A stretch of 64,000 nucleotides of DNA from Planctomycetota bacterium (GCA_016713175.1 JADJPQ010000026.1:186001-250000); one strand, 5' to 3'. Counted from the stretch's first letter, positions 34,506-44,590 are shown. Translations and numbers: made by a program. The notes: a model not told the origin generated them from the sequence alone.

Positions 34506-35805
34506 CCGTTGGCCGATACGGGTCGGCGACGACGCCACGGTCGTCGTGCCGCACCGGCGGCAGCGCGCACCCCGGACGAACGAACACCATCTGCTGCACG
34601 CCGAGTTTGCGTTCGGCGAAGCCGCCTTCGCAGTAGGCGAGGTACCAATCGAACGTGCGCAGCAGCCGGGCGTCGTAGCCCCGGGCCAGCAGCGCCTCGC
34701 GCTGCGCCAGGAACTGCTGCCGCCAGCGCCGCAGGGTCTCGGCGTAGTGCGGCGCCAGATCCTCGGCGTGCCACAGCCGCAGATCGCTGGCCGCGGTGGC
34801 CGCCGACACCATGGCGGTCACCGACGGGATGAAGCTGCCGGGGAACACGTGCCGCTTGATGAAGTCGACGCGGCGCAGGGCCGACGCGTAGTCCTGGTCG
34901 CGGATCGTGATCGCCTGCAGGCCGAGACAGCCGCCGGGTCGCAGTCGGGCGGCACAGGTGGCGAAGAACGTCGGCAGCTGCCGCGCGCCGATCGCCTCGA
35001 TCATCTCGACCGAGACGATCTTGTCCCAGGTGCCGACCAGGTCGCGGTAGTCCTGCTGCAGCACGACGACGCGGTCGTCGCGGCCGGCGGCGGCGACCCG
35101 CGCCCGCGCGGCCGCGAACTGGCGGGCGGAGATGGTCGTCGTGGTCACGCGACACCCCCGCCCGGCCGCCGCCAGCGCCATGCTGCCCCAGCCGGTACCG
35201 ATCTCGAGCAGCCGATCCGCCTCGCCGGCATCGACTGCGGCCAGCAGCCGTTCCAGCTTGGCGCGCTGCGCGTCGGCCAGCGACGTCATCGCCGTCGCGA
35301 AGAAGGCCGACGAGTAGGTCATCGACGGGTCGAGGAACGCGGCGAAGAAGTCGTCGCCCAGATCGTAGTGCGCCGCGATGTTGCGCCGTGCGCCGGCGCG
35401 GGTGTTCCTCCGGCACGCCTGCCACAACCGCTGCAGCGGCTGCGCCAGCGCCGCCAGCCCGCGGTCGACGCCCGACAGCACGTCCTGGTCCCGGACGAAC
35501 AGACGCACCAGCCGGGCCGGATCCGCCGACGTCCACAGTTCGTCCTGCCAGGCTTCGCCGGCGCCGAGCGCACCGCGCCGCATGACCGCGGTCCAGAACG
35601 CCGCAGAACGCACGCGCACGACGACCTGGCCGAATGGCCCGTCGGCCGCGCCGACCGGTGTCCGTTCGGCGCCTTCGTCGAACAGCACCCCGCCGCTGCG
35701 CAGGCGCCGCAGCCGGGCCAGCACCGCGGCGCGTGCCTGCCGTTGCCAGAAAGTCGCGCCGGCGGTGACGCCGGCCGGGATGGGAATCGATCCGGTGATG
35801 CTCAT
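34477..35805 (-). CDS. Cyclopropane-fatty-acyl-phospholipid synthase-like methyltransferase (paralogue 1)
   Basis: A 442-residue SAM-dependent enzyme expected to methylate or cyclopropanate double bonds of membrane phospholipid acyl chains. AHYDLGDDFFAAFLDPSMTY, LEIGTGWGSMAL (SAM loop) and VSVEMIEAIG are Cfa family motifs. The segment YSSAFF has Ser where E. coli Cfa has Cys139, which lines the bicarbonate site, so the reaction may be methylation instead of ring closure. An AGGA Shine-Dalgarno sequence is present. The ATG overlaps the stop of the DUF1365 gene (ATGA). It is last of the four-gene operon. The exact product is unknown. Confidence 0.85.
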   Translation of the reverse strand: MSITGSIPIPAGVTAGATFWQRQARAAVLARLRRLRSGGVLFDEGAERTPVGAADGPFGQVVVRVRSAAFWTAVMRRGALGAGEAWQDELWTSADPARLVRLFVRDQDVLSGVDRGLAALAQPLQRLWQACRRNTRAGARRNIAAHYDLGDDFFAAFLDPSMTYSSAFFATAMTSLADAQRAKLERLLAAVDAGEADRLLEIGTGWGSMALAAAGRGCRVTTTTISARQFAAARARVAAAGRDDRVVVLQQDYRDLVGTWDKIVSVEMIEAIGARQLPTFFATCAARLRPGGCLGLQAITIRDQDYASALRRVDFIKRHVFPGSFIPSVTAMVSAATAASDLRLWHAEDLAPHYAETLRRWRQQFLAQREALLARGYDARLLRTFDWYLAYCEGGFAERKLGVQQMVFVRPGCALPPVRHDDRGVVADPYRPTAMPAVPAAP

Positions 35806-36611
35806 GGGCGGCTTCCTGAAGTGACGGCTCCGGCCGTCGCCGTTTTCCTCGGGTGCGGATGGAACGGCACACCCTTCCACCACAGCCGCGCGGCATGCAG
35901 CCAGATCGCGGCGATGACCCACAACGCGATCGGCCCCTGCCGCCAGGCATAGCGACGCAGCGCGGCCGGGCTCCACGCCACCCGCCGCAGCGACAGCGAC
36001 GCGTCGAACACCACGTCGTCGCCATCGCGATCGGCCATCGCGACGTTCAGCGTCGTTCCTGGCGGCGCGAACGACCAGTCGTAGTGCAGGCCCGGCGGCA
36101 GGAACGGACTGACATGGAACGCCTTGGCGAACGCCGCGCGCAACGGCGCGTCGGCGCCCTCGCCCGTCGTGGCGCCGACGACGTAGCAGTGCCGTTCGCG
36201 CCAGGGTGTATTGGTGATCTCGGCGACCACCGCGGCGAGGCGCTCGTCGCCGCCCGCGGCGGGCTCGTAGACGTAGTAGAACGTCACCGGGTTGAACGCG
36301 AAGCCGAACGTCCGCGGCAGTGTCAGCATCCGGATCGGCCCCGTCGGGCGGCAGCCGAGATGGCGCTCCACCACGTCCAGCACGGCGTCCCGCAGCGGCC
36401 GTTCGGGCGGTCCGAGCAGGTCGCGCCGGCGCACCTGCCATGGCGCCCGGCGACCGGTCGACCACAGCCAGCGCCCCGCGAACACCGACTCATGTTCGTC
36501 GAGATCGATCCACAGCATCGCGATGCGATGGACGAACCGGTGCGGCACCGGCAGGTGCCGGCGGTGCTGCACCAGCCCCTCGTAGATCGCCGAGTGCTGC
36601 ACCGCCATCAT
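35802..36611 (-). CDS. DUF1365 protein
   Basis: A 269-residue protein of DUF1365 (COG3496). SAIYEGLVQHRRHLPVPHRFVHRIAMLW, split as S-A-I-Y-x-G and H-R-F-x-H-R, is the hallmark N terminus. PRTFGFAFNPVTFYYVY and H-V-S-P-F-L-P follow. This family nearly always sits beside COG2907 flavoproteins and Cfa-like methyltransferases, and occurs in light- or singlet-oxygen-induced lipid clusters of Proteobacteria. Its reaction is not established. It joins both neighbours through 4-nt ATGA overlaps, implying translational coupling. A second ATG at 36608 is possible. Confidence 0.85.
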   Translation of the reverse strand: MMAVQHSAIYEGLVQHRRHLPVPHRFVHRIAMLWIDLDEHESVFAGRWLWSTGRRAPWQVRRRDLLGPPERPLRDAVLDVVERHLGCRPTGPIRMLTLPRTFGFAFNPVTFYYVYEPAAGGDERLAAVVAEITNTPWRERHCYVVGATTGEGADAPLRAAFAKAFHVSPFLPPGLHYDWSFAPPGTTLNVAMADRDGDDVVFDASLSLRRVAWSPAALRRYAWRQGPIALWVIAAIWLHAARLWWKGVPFHPHPRKTATAGAVTSGSRP

Positions 36612-37875
36612 GACGACTCCAGGTCGTCGAGGCCGAGCCCGAACGCCGTGGTCACCGCCAGCGCGGACACGACGCCAGCCTCGTGGAAGCCGTTGCCGCA
36701 CCAGGCGCCGCAGAACCAGGTGCGCCGGCGGCCCTGCAGCCGGGTCAATGCGGCCTGCGCCCGCACGGCCGCGCCGTCGAAGGTCGGATGCTCATAACGC
36801 AGTTGCCGCAGCACCCGCGCCGGCGCGATCGCCGCGGTGCGGTTCAGGGTCACGCAGTAGCGCTCGGTCGTGCGCAGCCCCTGCAGCACGTTCATGTCGT
36901 AGGTGACGGTGGCCCGCGGCACCGGCATGGCGGGCACGTGGTAGTTCCAGGCGGCGCGCGCCGCGGCCCGCCGCGGCAGCAGGGTTCCGTCGGTGTGCAG
37001 CACGACGTCGTTGGGCTGGAACCGCACGGCGGCGAGAGCCGCACGTTCGTCGGGATCGGCATCGGCCAGCATCGTCAGCGCCTGGTCGGCGTGACACGCC
37101 AGCACGACATCGTCGAACGCCTCCTGTCGGGTGTTGGTCTCGACGACGACGCCGGCATCGGTCCGACGCACCGCGATCACCGGAGTGTTGAGCCGGATCC
37201 TGGCAAGCAGCGGCCGGACCAGCGGCTCGACGTAGTTGCGCGACCCGCCGACGATCGTCCGCCAGGCCGGCCGGCCGCGGATCTGCAGCATGCCGTGGTT
37301 GGCCAGGAAGTCGACCAGGAACCGTGCCGGCATGCTCCGCAGGCTCTCCGGCTCTGCCGACCAGATCGCCGCCGCCATCGGCACCAGGTAGTGGTCCACG
37401 AACGCGCGGCCAAAGCGACCGATCGCCAGCAGGTCCGCGAGCGCGATGCCATCGACGGCGGCGGCCGGCGCCAGCCGGTGGAACTTCACGATGTCGCGCA
37501 GCATCCCCCAGAACGCCGGCCGCAGCAGGTTGCGCGGTTGCGCGAACAGCGTGCGCGGCGACGAACCGCAGTACTCGAGGCCGGTGCGCTCGCAGCGGAC
37601 ACTGAAGCTCATCGTGCTCGCCCGGGTCACCACCCGCAGACGCGCCAGCAGCCGGGTGAACAGCGGGTAGTTGCGTTCGTTGTAGACGATGAAGCCGGTG
37701 TCGACCGCGACCGGGCCGCCCGCGGCGTCGACGTCGACCGTGTGCGTGTGGCCACCGAGCCGGCCGGCAGCTTCGAACACCGTCACCTCGTGGCGGGCGT
37801 GCAGGACCCGCGCCGCGACCAGTCCAGCAACACCGGCGCCGACCACCGCGATCCGCCGTCGCGCCGTTGGTGCGT

Positions 37876-37879
<4 letters not shown>
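36608..37879 (-). CDS. FAD-dependent oxidoreductase of the COG2907 type
   Basis: A 423-residue flavoprotein of the amine oxidase / phytoene desaturase fold. RRIAVVGAGVAGLVAARVL is the FAD-binding Rossmann loop, followed by the Glu-Ala-Ala-Gly-Arg-Leu-Gly-Gly motif and GFIVYNERNYPLF, typical of COG2907. The C-terminal FAD segment WFCGAWCGNGFHEAGV is intact. In Rhodobacter, homologous cluster genes belong to furan fatty acid synthesis, where an acyl chain is oxidised after methylation; I recall this association but cannot say which step this protein would do. ATGA overlaps tie it to its neighbours. Confidence 0.85.
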
Positions 37880-38886
<1,007 letters not shown>

Positions 38887-38924
38887 CCGGCGGGCACATT
38901 CCGACGAACCGACGGGAGTTGGCC

Positions 38925-39722
38925 GTGGACCATCCCCTCACCGACCTGCTGATCGCCGCCGCCCTGTTGTCACCGGTGATGGCGGTCCTCTGGTGGCGAC
39001 AGTTGCAGACCGCGGATGCGACGTCCGTCGACGTCGCGTGGGCCGCCGCCATCGGAGTGATCGGCCTCGGGATCGCCGCCTCCGGCACCGGCTCGACGAG
39101 CCAGCGCGGGTTGGCCGCATTGCTCGCCGGCGCCTGGAGCGGTCGGCTGACCTGGCACCTGCTGATCGACCGGGTGCTGGCGGGACACGGCGAGGACGGC
39201 CGCTACCGGCACCTCCGGGCCCACTGGGGCGAACGCGCCGGTCGCGGCTTCTTCTGGGTCTATCAGGCGCAGGCGGCGTTCGCGGTCGTGTTCGCCCTGC
39301 CGTTCGCGCTGCTCGCCCACCACGGAGCGGCCGAGTTGTCCGCGATCCAGTGGAGCGGCACCGCGCTGGCCGCCGCGGGCGCCACGCTGACGACGGTCGC
39401 CGACCGGCAACTGCGGCGGCATCGCCGCGACCCGGCGGCCGCCGGCCGCACGTGCCGTCGCGGCACCTGGTCCTGGTGCCGCCACCCGAACTACCTCGGC
39501 GAATGGCTGACCTGGTGCGGCTTCGCGCTGGCGGCCTCGCCTGCGCCGACCGGCATGGTCGCCTGGTCGGTGCCAGCGTTGCTGTTCGTGCTGATCCACC
39601 GTGTCAGCGGCATCCCGTTCACCGAACAACAGGCCCTGCGCTCGCGTGGCGACGACTACCGCCGCTACCAGCAGGAGGTGCCGGCGTTCTTCCCCTGGCC
39701 ACGACCCCGACCAGACGCATGA
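38925..39722 (+). CDS. DUF1295 membrane protein (steroid-5-alpha-reductase/ICMT-like)
   Basis: A 265-residue protein with about six hydrophobic segments and the C-terminal signature RHPNYLGEWLTWCGF, shared by DUF1295, steroid reductases and isoprenylcysteine methyltransferases. It is thus a membrane enzyme using NADPH or SAM on a lipid. The GTG at 38925 is chosen because GGAG lies 6 nt before it. An ATG at 38871 would start inside the divergent desaturase gene. It overlaps the next gene by ATGA. DUF1295 genes recur in clusters with Cfa-like, DUF1365 and COG2907 genes. Confidence 0.8.
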   Translation: MDHPLTDLLIAAALLSPVMAVLWWRQLQTADATSVDVAWAAAIGVIGLGIAASGTGSTSQRGLAALLAGAWSGRLTWHLLIDRVLAGHGEDGRYRHLRAHWGERAGRGFFWVYQAQAAFAVVFALPFALLAHHGAAELSAIQWSGTALAAAGATLTTVADRQLRRHRRDPAAAGRTCRRGTWSWCRHPNYLGEWLTWCGFALAASPAPTGMVAWSVPALLFVLIHRVSGIPFTEQQALRSRGDDYRRYQQEVPAFFPWPRPRPDA

Positions 39723-40756
39723 CCGTCACCTCGACACTCTCCGAACGTCTGCTGGCCAACGGCCGCCTGCCCGACTGGCTGGTCCGCGCCGGCATCCGCC
39801 GGCGGTTGCGCGCGCGTCTGCGCCGCCAGCACGTCGACGATCCCGAACGCGTGCAGGGGGAACTGATGCGCTGGGTGCGCGAGTGCGAACGGCAGCCACT
39901 GGCCGTGGCCACCGCCGCCGCCAACGCCCAGCACTACGAAGTGCCGGCCGGCTTCTTCGCCGCGGTGCTGGGCAAGCACCGCAAGTACTCGTGCGGGCTG
40001 TGGACACACCCGACGGCAACGCTCGACGAGGCCGATGCGGCGATGCTCGAGCTGACCTGCCGGCGCGGCCAGCTGGCCGACGGCATGACCGTGCTCGACC
40101 TCGGCTGCGGCTGGGGCGCGCTGTCGCTGTGGATCGCCGAACGCCACCCGCGCTGCCGCGTGCTCGGCGTCAGCAACAGCCGGACGCAGCGCGACGACAT
40201 CCTCGCCCGCGCGCGCGCCCGCGGCCTGACCAACGTCGACATCGTCACCGCCGACGTCAACACCTTCGCCACCGACCACCGGTTCGACCGCGTGTTCTCG
40301 GTCGAGATGATGGAACATTGCCGGAACTGGCGGGAACTGCTGCGCCGGATCGCCGGCTGGCTGCAACCCGACGGCCGGCTGTTCGTGCACGTGTTCACCC
40401 ACCGCAACGCCGGCTACCCGTTCGCCGTCGACGGCGACGGCGACTGGATGGCGCGGCAGTTCTTCACCGGCGGCCAGATGCCGGCCGACAGCCAGCTGCT
40501 GTACTGGCAGGACGACCTGCGCATCGAGGACCACTGGCGCGTCAGCGGCGACCACTACCGGCGCACGTCGGAGGCGTGGCTCCACAACCTGGATCGCGCG
40601 CGGGAGCAGGTGTTGCCGCTGCTCGGCGACGACGCGGCCAGCTCACGGCGGCAGTTCCACGCCTGGCGGACGTTCTTCCTCGCCTGCGCCGAACTGTGGG
40701 GCCATGCCGGGGGCCGCGAATGGTTCGTGTCGCACTACCTCGCCGCGCGCCGTTGA
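39719..40756 (+). CDS. Cyclopropane-fatty-acid-synthase-like methyltransferase (paralogue 2)
   Basis: A 345-residue SAM-dependent methyltransferase of the subgroup related to plant coclaurine N-methyltransferases. HYEVPAGFF, KYSCGLW (this copy keeps the Cys that paralogue 1 has lost), VLDLGCGWGALSLW (SAM loop), SNSRTQRDDI, VFSVEMMEHCRNW, FFTGGQMP and the C-terminal EWFVSHYL are family motifs. It is co-transcribed with the DUF1295 gene through an ATGA overlap. The acceptor is probably a lipid, judging by context. Its 3' end overlaps that of the convergent B12-binding gene by 22 nt. Confidence 0.85.
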   Translation: MTVTSTLSERLLANGRLPDWLVRAGIRRRLRARLRRQHVDDPERVQGELMRWVRECERQPLAVATAAANAQHYEVPAGFFAAVLGKHRKYSCGLWTHPTATLDEADAAMLELTCRRGQLADGMTVLDLGCGWGALSLWIAERHPRCRVLGVSNSRTQRDDILARARARGLTNVDIVTADVNTFATDHRFDRVFSVEMMEHCRNWRELLRRIAGWLQPDGRLFVHVFTHRNAGYPFAVDGDGDWMARQFFTGGQMPADSQLLYWQDDLRIEDHWRVSGDHYRRTSEAWLHNLDRAREQVLPLLGDDAASSRRQFHAWRTFFLACAELWGHAGGREWFVSHYLAARR

Positions 40757-41805
40757 TCCGGTCGCAGCCGCCGCGCCGCCGTCACCGCCGCGGCGGCATC
40801 GCCGGCGCTCGCGTCGGCGCCGAGCACCAGATGCAGATCCGGACACAAGGCGAACGGCTCGCCGCCGAGCAGCACCCGCGGCGGCCGCGGCAGCGCCCGC
40901 AACATGGCAACCGCGCGTTTCGCCGAGCTCAAGTGCAGCGCCATCGACACCGAGATCGCCACCAGGTCGACGTCGCGATCGGCAAAGTACCACTCCAGAT
41001 CGTCGGCCGGCATGTTGGCGCCGAGGCTCACCACGCGCCAACCGTCGGCCTGGAGCCGCTGCGCCACGATCCGCAGGCCGATGTCGTGCAGGTTGCCTCC
41101 GGCCGCCAGCGCCAGCACGCGCGGCGCATCGGCCGGCAGCGGTGGGAGGTGCTCGTGCAACATCTCGAGCACCCGACCTGCGATCATGGTGCCGAAGTGC
41201 TCGTCGGCGATCGGGATCTCGCCGTGCAGCCACATGCGCCCGACCTCGCGCTGCGTGACGGTCAGCAGGTCGTCATGGACCGCGGCGATCGGCGCGCCGG
41301 CGGCCAGCATGCCGCGGGCGATCCCGACGGCGTCGTCGCCGCGGCCCTCCAGCACGGCGAGCAGATAGCGGCGCGCCGTGTCGAGCCACGGACCGCCGGT
41401 CGCCAGCAGGCTCGGTTCCGGCTCGACCGCGCTGCCCGTTTCGCGCAGAGCGGCATCGACGTGCGTCAGCACGACGCCACGGTAGGCGGCCGGCAGTTCC
41501 TGTTCGAAGGTCGTCTGCAGCGCCCGCAGGTTGTCGGGCAGCCAGGAATCGGCGACGCCGCGAGCCGCGAAGGCGCTGCGGTACCAGCGCAGGACACCGG
41601 CCAGCAGCCGCGGCCGTTCGACCGCCAGCGATTCGGCGATCTGCAGGATGCGCGCTTCGGTGTCGGCCAGCGGATCGGCGAACGTCGCCGGCAGACGGTC
41701 GACCGGAGCCGAACCGCTGTCGCGCAGGTGGCGCAATGCGGCCGCCGCGTAGGCACGCGAGGAAGCGCGCAACAGGGCGGAGGCGAACTCAGCAGCCGTG
41801 CTCAT
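40735..41805 (-). CDS. Stand-alone cobalamin-binding regulator with CarH-type light-sensing motif
   Basis: A 356-residue soluble protein. Residues 1-130 are helical without a recognisable DNA-binding domain. Residues about 140-215 form a B12-binding helical bundle with Trp192-x9-Glu202-His203, the signature with which CarH/LitR photoreceptors cap adenosylcobalamin. Residues 225-350 form the Rossmann B12 domain, with NLHDIG supplying His240 as lower ligand (Asn replaces the usual Asp). It lacks the MerR helix-turn-helix of CarH, so it may act on a partner, as AerR does with CrtJ/PpsR. Context suggests light control of the adjoining lipid genes. TAGGAT lies 9 nt upstream of the start. Confidence 0.8.
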   Translation of the reverse strand: MSTAAEFASALLRASSRAYAAAALRHLRDSGSAPVDRLPATFADPLADTEARILQIAESLAVERPRLLAGVLRWYRSAFAARGVADSWLPDNLRALQTTFEQELPAAYRGVVLTHVDAALRETGSAVEPEPSLLATGGPWLDTARRYLLAVLEGRGDDAVGIARGMLAAGAPIAAVHDDLLTVTQREVGRMWLHGEIPIADEHFGTMIAGRVLEMLHEHLPPLPADAPRVLALAAGGNLHDIGLRIVAQRLQADGWRVVSLGANMPADDLEWYFADRDVDLVAISVSMALHLSSAKRAVAMLRALPRPPRVLLGGEPFALCPDLHLVLGADASAGDAAAAVTAARRLRPDQRRAAR

Positions 41806-41814
41806 GCGTGACCC

Positions 41815-41820
41815 ATCCTA
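41815..41820 (-). promoter_or_regulatory. -10-like TAGGAT before the B12 regulator gene
   Basis: TAGGAT on the minus strand ends 9 nt before the ATG at 41805, and no Shine-Dalgarno sequence is present. Confidence 0.35.
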
Positions 41821-41950
41821 TTCGCACGCGGAGCTGCTTGGGATGCGCCGCCGCGCAGCGGCCAGGAAAACCGTCGCGGAACGGCGCCAGCGCATCCAAG
41901 CCGATCGGCCTGACGAACTCAGGCCCGTTCCCCAACACCACCAACCGATC

Positions 41951-42841
41951 ATGAAGAACCACTTCGCATTCACCATCCTGTTCGCCACCGTCGCGTCGCT
42001 CCAAGCCCAGCACGAGCCGACCGACAAGAACCTGGTCACGATCGCGGTCGAAGCCGGCCAGTTCACCACCCTGGTCAAGGCGGTGAAGGCGGCGGGCCTC
42101 GCCGAGACGCTGTCCGGCAAGGGGCCGTTCACGATCTTCGCGCCGACGGACTCTGCGTTCGCCAAGCTGGGCGAGAAGACGCTGAGCGAACTGCTGCTGC
42201 CGGAGAACAAGGCGAAGCTGACCGCGATCCTGACCTACCACGTGGTCGGCGAGTCGCTGCCGGCCGCCAAGGTCGTCGCCGCCAAGGAACTGACGTCGCT
42301 GCAGGGCAGCCCGCTGGCCGTCGCCGCCGACAAGAGCGGCGTCAAGATCGCCGGCGCGAAGGTCCTGAAGACCGACGTGATGGGCAGCAACGGCGTGATC
42401 CACATCCTCGATGACGTCATGCTGCCGCCGGCCGATCTGGTCGCGACCGCGCAGAAGGCCGGAGCGTTCCAAACGCTGCTGAAGGCCGCCGTCGCGGCGG
42501 GCCTGGCCGACACGCTGGCCAACGGTGGCCCGTTCACCGTGTTCGCGCCGACCGATGCCGCGTTCGCCAAGCTCGGCGACGCGACGATCACCGAGCTGCT
42601 GCAGCCCGCCAACAAGGAGCGCCTTGCCAGCATCCTGAAGCACCACGTGGTCGCCGGCCGGGTGATGGCCGCGCAGGCGGTCAAGCTGACCAGCGCCAAG
42701 ACGATCGGCGGCACCGAACTGAAGCTCGCCGTCCAGGGCAAGACGCTGACGATCGGCGGCGCGAACGTGACCCAGGCGGACGTGATCGCCGGCAACGGCG
42801 TGATCCACGTGATCGACGCGGTCCTGCTGCCGCAGAACTGA
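41951..42841 (+). CDS. Secreted protein with two fasciclin (FAS1) domains
   Basis: A 296-residue protein with a signal peptide (residues 1-20, ending SLQAQ) and two FAS1 domains (about 25-155 and 160-296). Each has the H1 motif (GPFTIFAPTDSAF and GPFTVFAPTDAAF), a Y/H-H-V-V motif, and the C-terminal strand with N-G-V-I-H-x-I-D. FAS1 proteins mediate adhesion or bind small ligands at the surface. The gene is followed by an ECF sigma and an RskA-like anti-sigma gene. In Mycobacterium, SigK and RskA control the FAS1 proteins MPT70/MPT83, so the same wiring is plausible here. Confidence 0.9.
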   Translation: MKNHFAFTILFATVASLQAQHEPTDKNLVTIAVEAGQFTTLVKAVKAAGLAETLSGKGPFTIFAPTDSAFAKLGEKTLSELLLPENKAKLTAILTYHVVGESLPAAKVVAAKELTSLQGSPLAVAADKSGVKIAGAKVLKTDVMGSNGVIHILDDVMLPPADLVATAQKAGAFQTLLKAAVAAGLADTLANGGPFTVFAPTDAAFAKLGDATITELLQPANKERLASILKHHVVAGRVMAAQAVKLTSAKTIGGTELKLAVQGKTLTIGGANVTQADVIAGNGVIHVIDAVLLPQN

Positions 42842-42929
42842 TCCCCGCGCATCCATGCCCGCCCTGCGCGCGAACCCCTTGCCAGCTCCGACCCGGGCGC
42901 CTGTAATCGCCCGGGGTCGAACCGCGCGC

Positions 42930-43481
42930 ATGCCAGAACTGTTGCTACCACAAGTCGCCGCCGGCGACCCAGCCGCCGTCGAGCAGTTCCTGCGCCGACA
43001 CTCCGCCACCATCCATGGTCTGGCGCGGCGCTACTGCCCGACGGTCGAGGACGCCGAAGACGCGACGCAGGAGATCTTCGTCGAGATCTGGCGTTCGGCC
43101 GAGCGCTTCGATCCGGCAGCAGGCAGTGAAATGACGTTCGCGCTGACGATCGCGCGGCGACGCCTGATCGACCGCGGCCGTCGACTCGGCCGCCGGCCGC
43201 CGGCGGAGTTGCTCGAGGATGCCGGCATCCTGCCGGCCCCGGCCGACGTCGATCGGTCCGAAATCACCGACGAGGTCAACCGCGCCCGCGCCGCGCTGGC
43301 GCAACTGCGCGGTGAGCAGCAACAAGTGCTCGACCTCGCCCTGGCCCACGGCCAGACGCACCAGCAGATCGCGGCCGCGATCGGCATCCCGCTGGGCACG
43401 GTGAAGAGCCACGCACGCCGCGGGCTGTTGCGCCTGCGCGAGTTGCTCGGCATCACGCCGCCCGCGGAGGGGTCGTCATGA
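42930..43481 (+). CDS. ECF sigma factor, SigK-like
   Basis: A 183-residue ECF sigma factor. Region 2 holds DAEDATQEIFVEIWRSAERF, and region 4 holds the helix-turn-helix G-Q-T-H-Q-Q-I-A-A-A-I-G-I-P-L-G-T-V-K-S-H. The ATG at 42930 was preferred to an upstream ATG at 42855 because region 2 alignment begins here. Its stop overlaps the start of the anti-sigma gene (ATGA), as is usual for sigma and anti-sigma pairs. It is likely released when the membrane partner is degraded or changes conformation. Confidence 0.88.
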   Translation: MPELLLPQVAAGDPAAVEQFLRRHSATIHGLARRYCPTVEDAEDATQEIFVEIWRSAERFDPAAGSEMTFALTIARRRLIDRGRRLGRRPPAELLEDAGILPAPADVDRSEITDEVNRARAALAQLRGEQQQVLDLALAHGQTHQQIAAAIGIPLGTVKSHARRGLLRLRELLGITPPAEGSS

Positions 43482-44194
43482 ACGAGACTCCGATCGATCC
43501 GACGATGGAACGTCTGCTCGACGCCGCCCTGACCGGCGAGGACGGTGGCGCGATCAGCGACACCCCGACGCTGCGTTCGTTCCGCGACACGGCCGCGTTG
43601 GCGACCGCCGCGGTCACCAGCACCACCCCGGTCCCCGGCCGGTTGTTCGACCGGCTGGCGGCGGACGCGCTGCGGCACTGCGCCAGCGTGCGGCCGCGGC
43701 CGTCGGCGCCAATCCGGCAGTTCCGCCCGTCGCGATGGCCACTGGTCGCGGCGGCGGCGGCCGGCGTCCTGATCACATGGCTGGTGATGCCGCGAGAGGC
43801 GCAGGCGATCGACCCGGCGACCCAACGCACCGCGCTGCTGGCGGACAGCGGTTCGTTCCACCAGTCGTGGAAGTCGGGCCCCAGCCCGTTGCAAGGGGCG
43901 GTGTCCGGCGACGTGGTCTGGAACGACCAGCAGCAGCGCGGCGTGCTGCGCCTGCAGGGCCTGCCCGCGGCGCCCGAGGGGCGGCAGTTCCAGCTGTGGA
44001 TCGTCGATCGCGAACGCGAGGGCGCGCCGGTCGACGGCGGCCTGTTCGACGTGTCGGCGAACGGCGAAACGCTGGTGCCGGTCCAGGCCCGGCTGCACAT
44101 CGGCAAGGCGGCGGCGTTCGTGATCACGGTCGAACGGCACGGTGGCGTGGTCGTCTCCAAGCAGGAAGACGTGGTCGCGATCGCCGGACTGTAG
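43478..44194 (+). CDS. RskA-like anti-sigma factor
   Basis: A 238-residue single-pass protein. A short cytoplasmic part (1-85) should bind the sigma factor. One helix follows (about 87-104, WPLVAAAAAGVLITWLVM), then an exported RskA_C domain with GRQFQLWIVDREREGAPVD and a final V-I-T-V-E-R-H-G-G-V. The N-terminal zinc-binding His-x3-Cys-x2-Cys of ZAS anti-sigma factors is absent, as in other RskA proteins that lack it. GGAGG lies 7 nt before the ATG, inside the sigma gene. Confidence 0.85.
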   Translation: MNETPIDPTMERLLDAALTGEDGGAISDTPTLRSFRDTAALATAAVTSTTPVPGRLFDRLAADALRHCASVRPRPSAPIRQFRPSRWPLVAAAAAGVLITWLVMPREAQAIDPATQRTALLADSGSFHQSWKSGPSPLQGAVSGDVVWNDQQQRGVLRLQGLPAAPEGRQFQLWIVDREREGAPVDGGLFDVSANGETLVPVQARLHIGKAAAFVITVERHGGVVVSKQEDVVAIAGL

Positions 44195-44293
44195 GGTCGG
44201 GCCCTGGCACCTGGTGGCCTTCTGCAGGTCGGACTTGCGCGACGTGCGTCCGGTCGCTACGGTCCTCGCCCTCGCTGCGGCACGCAGCGGTGT

Positions 44294-44369
44294 GGGCAGG
44301 TAGCTCAGCTGGTAGAGCACAGCACTGAAAATGCTGGGGTCGCCGGTTCAATCCCGGCCCTGCCCACCA
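44294..44369 (+). tRNA. tRNA-Phe (anticodon GAA)
   Basis: A 76-nt cloverleaf. The acceptor stem GGGCAGG pairs with CCTGCCC, the D-stem is GCTC/GAGC, the anticodon stem CAGCA/TGCTG has loop CTGAAAA and anticodon GAA, and the T-arm is CCGG-TTCAATC-CCGG with an outer G-C. Discriminator A and an encoded CCA end at 44369. The 3' half is the integration target of the element that follows. Confidence 0.97.
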
Positions 44370-44375
44370 CACAAC
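44321..44375 (+). repeat. attL, 55-bp direct repeat inside tRNA-Phe
   Basis: It runs from the anticodon stem through the CCA end to 6 nt past the tRNA, so integration restores a complete tRNA. It matches 53011-53065 except T at 44352 versus C at 53042. Confidence 0.9.
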
Positions 44376-44434
44376 TCTCTGAGGAACAAGGGGTTGTGGT
44401 CGCTACCAGATCGGCCATCGGTGCGCGAGAGCGC

Positions 44435-44458
44435 AGGTGTCCCCCAAGGTGTCCCCCA
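44435..44458 (+). repeat. Left putative integrase arm sites (two 12-bp repeats)
   Basis: Two tandem copies of AGGTGTCCCCCA (44435-44446, 44447-44458) lie 59 nt inside attL. The same tandem pair, in the same orientation, lies inside attR. Sequence identity extends over 31 bp (44433-44463 versus 52868-52898, one difference). Confidence 0.6.
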
Positions 44459-44590
44459 GCGATCGGGTTTGGTTGCCGCCGCGAACACTCGGCCGTGACG
44501 ATCGGCATGAATCGAGTTCGGGCACCAGTGTTGACCAGCCCATGGTGAGCAGCGGCACCGGGCCGTTCAGGATCCATGCGCCCTTGGCGG

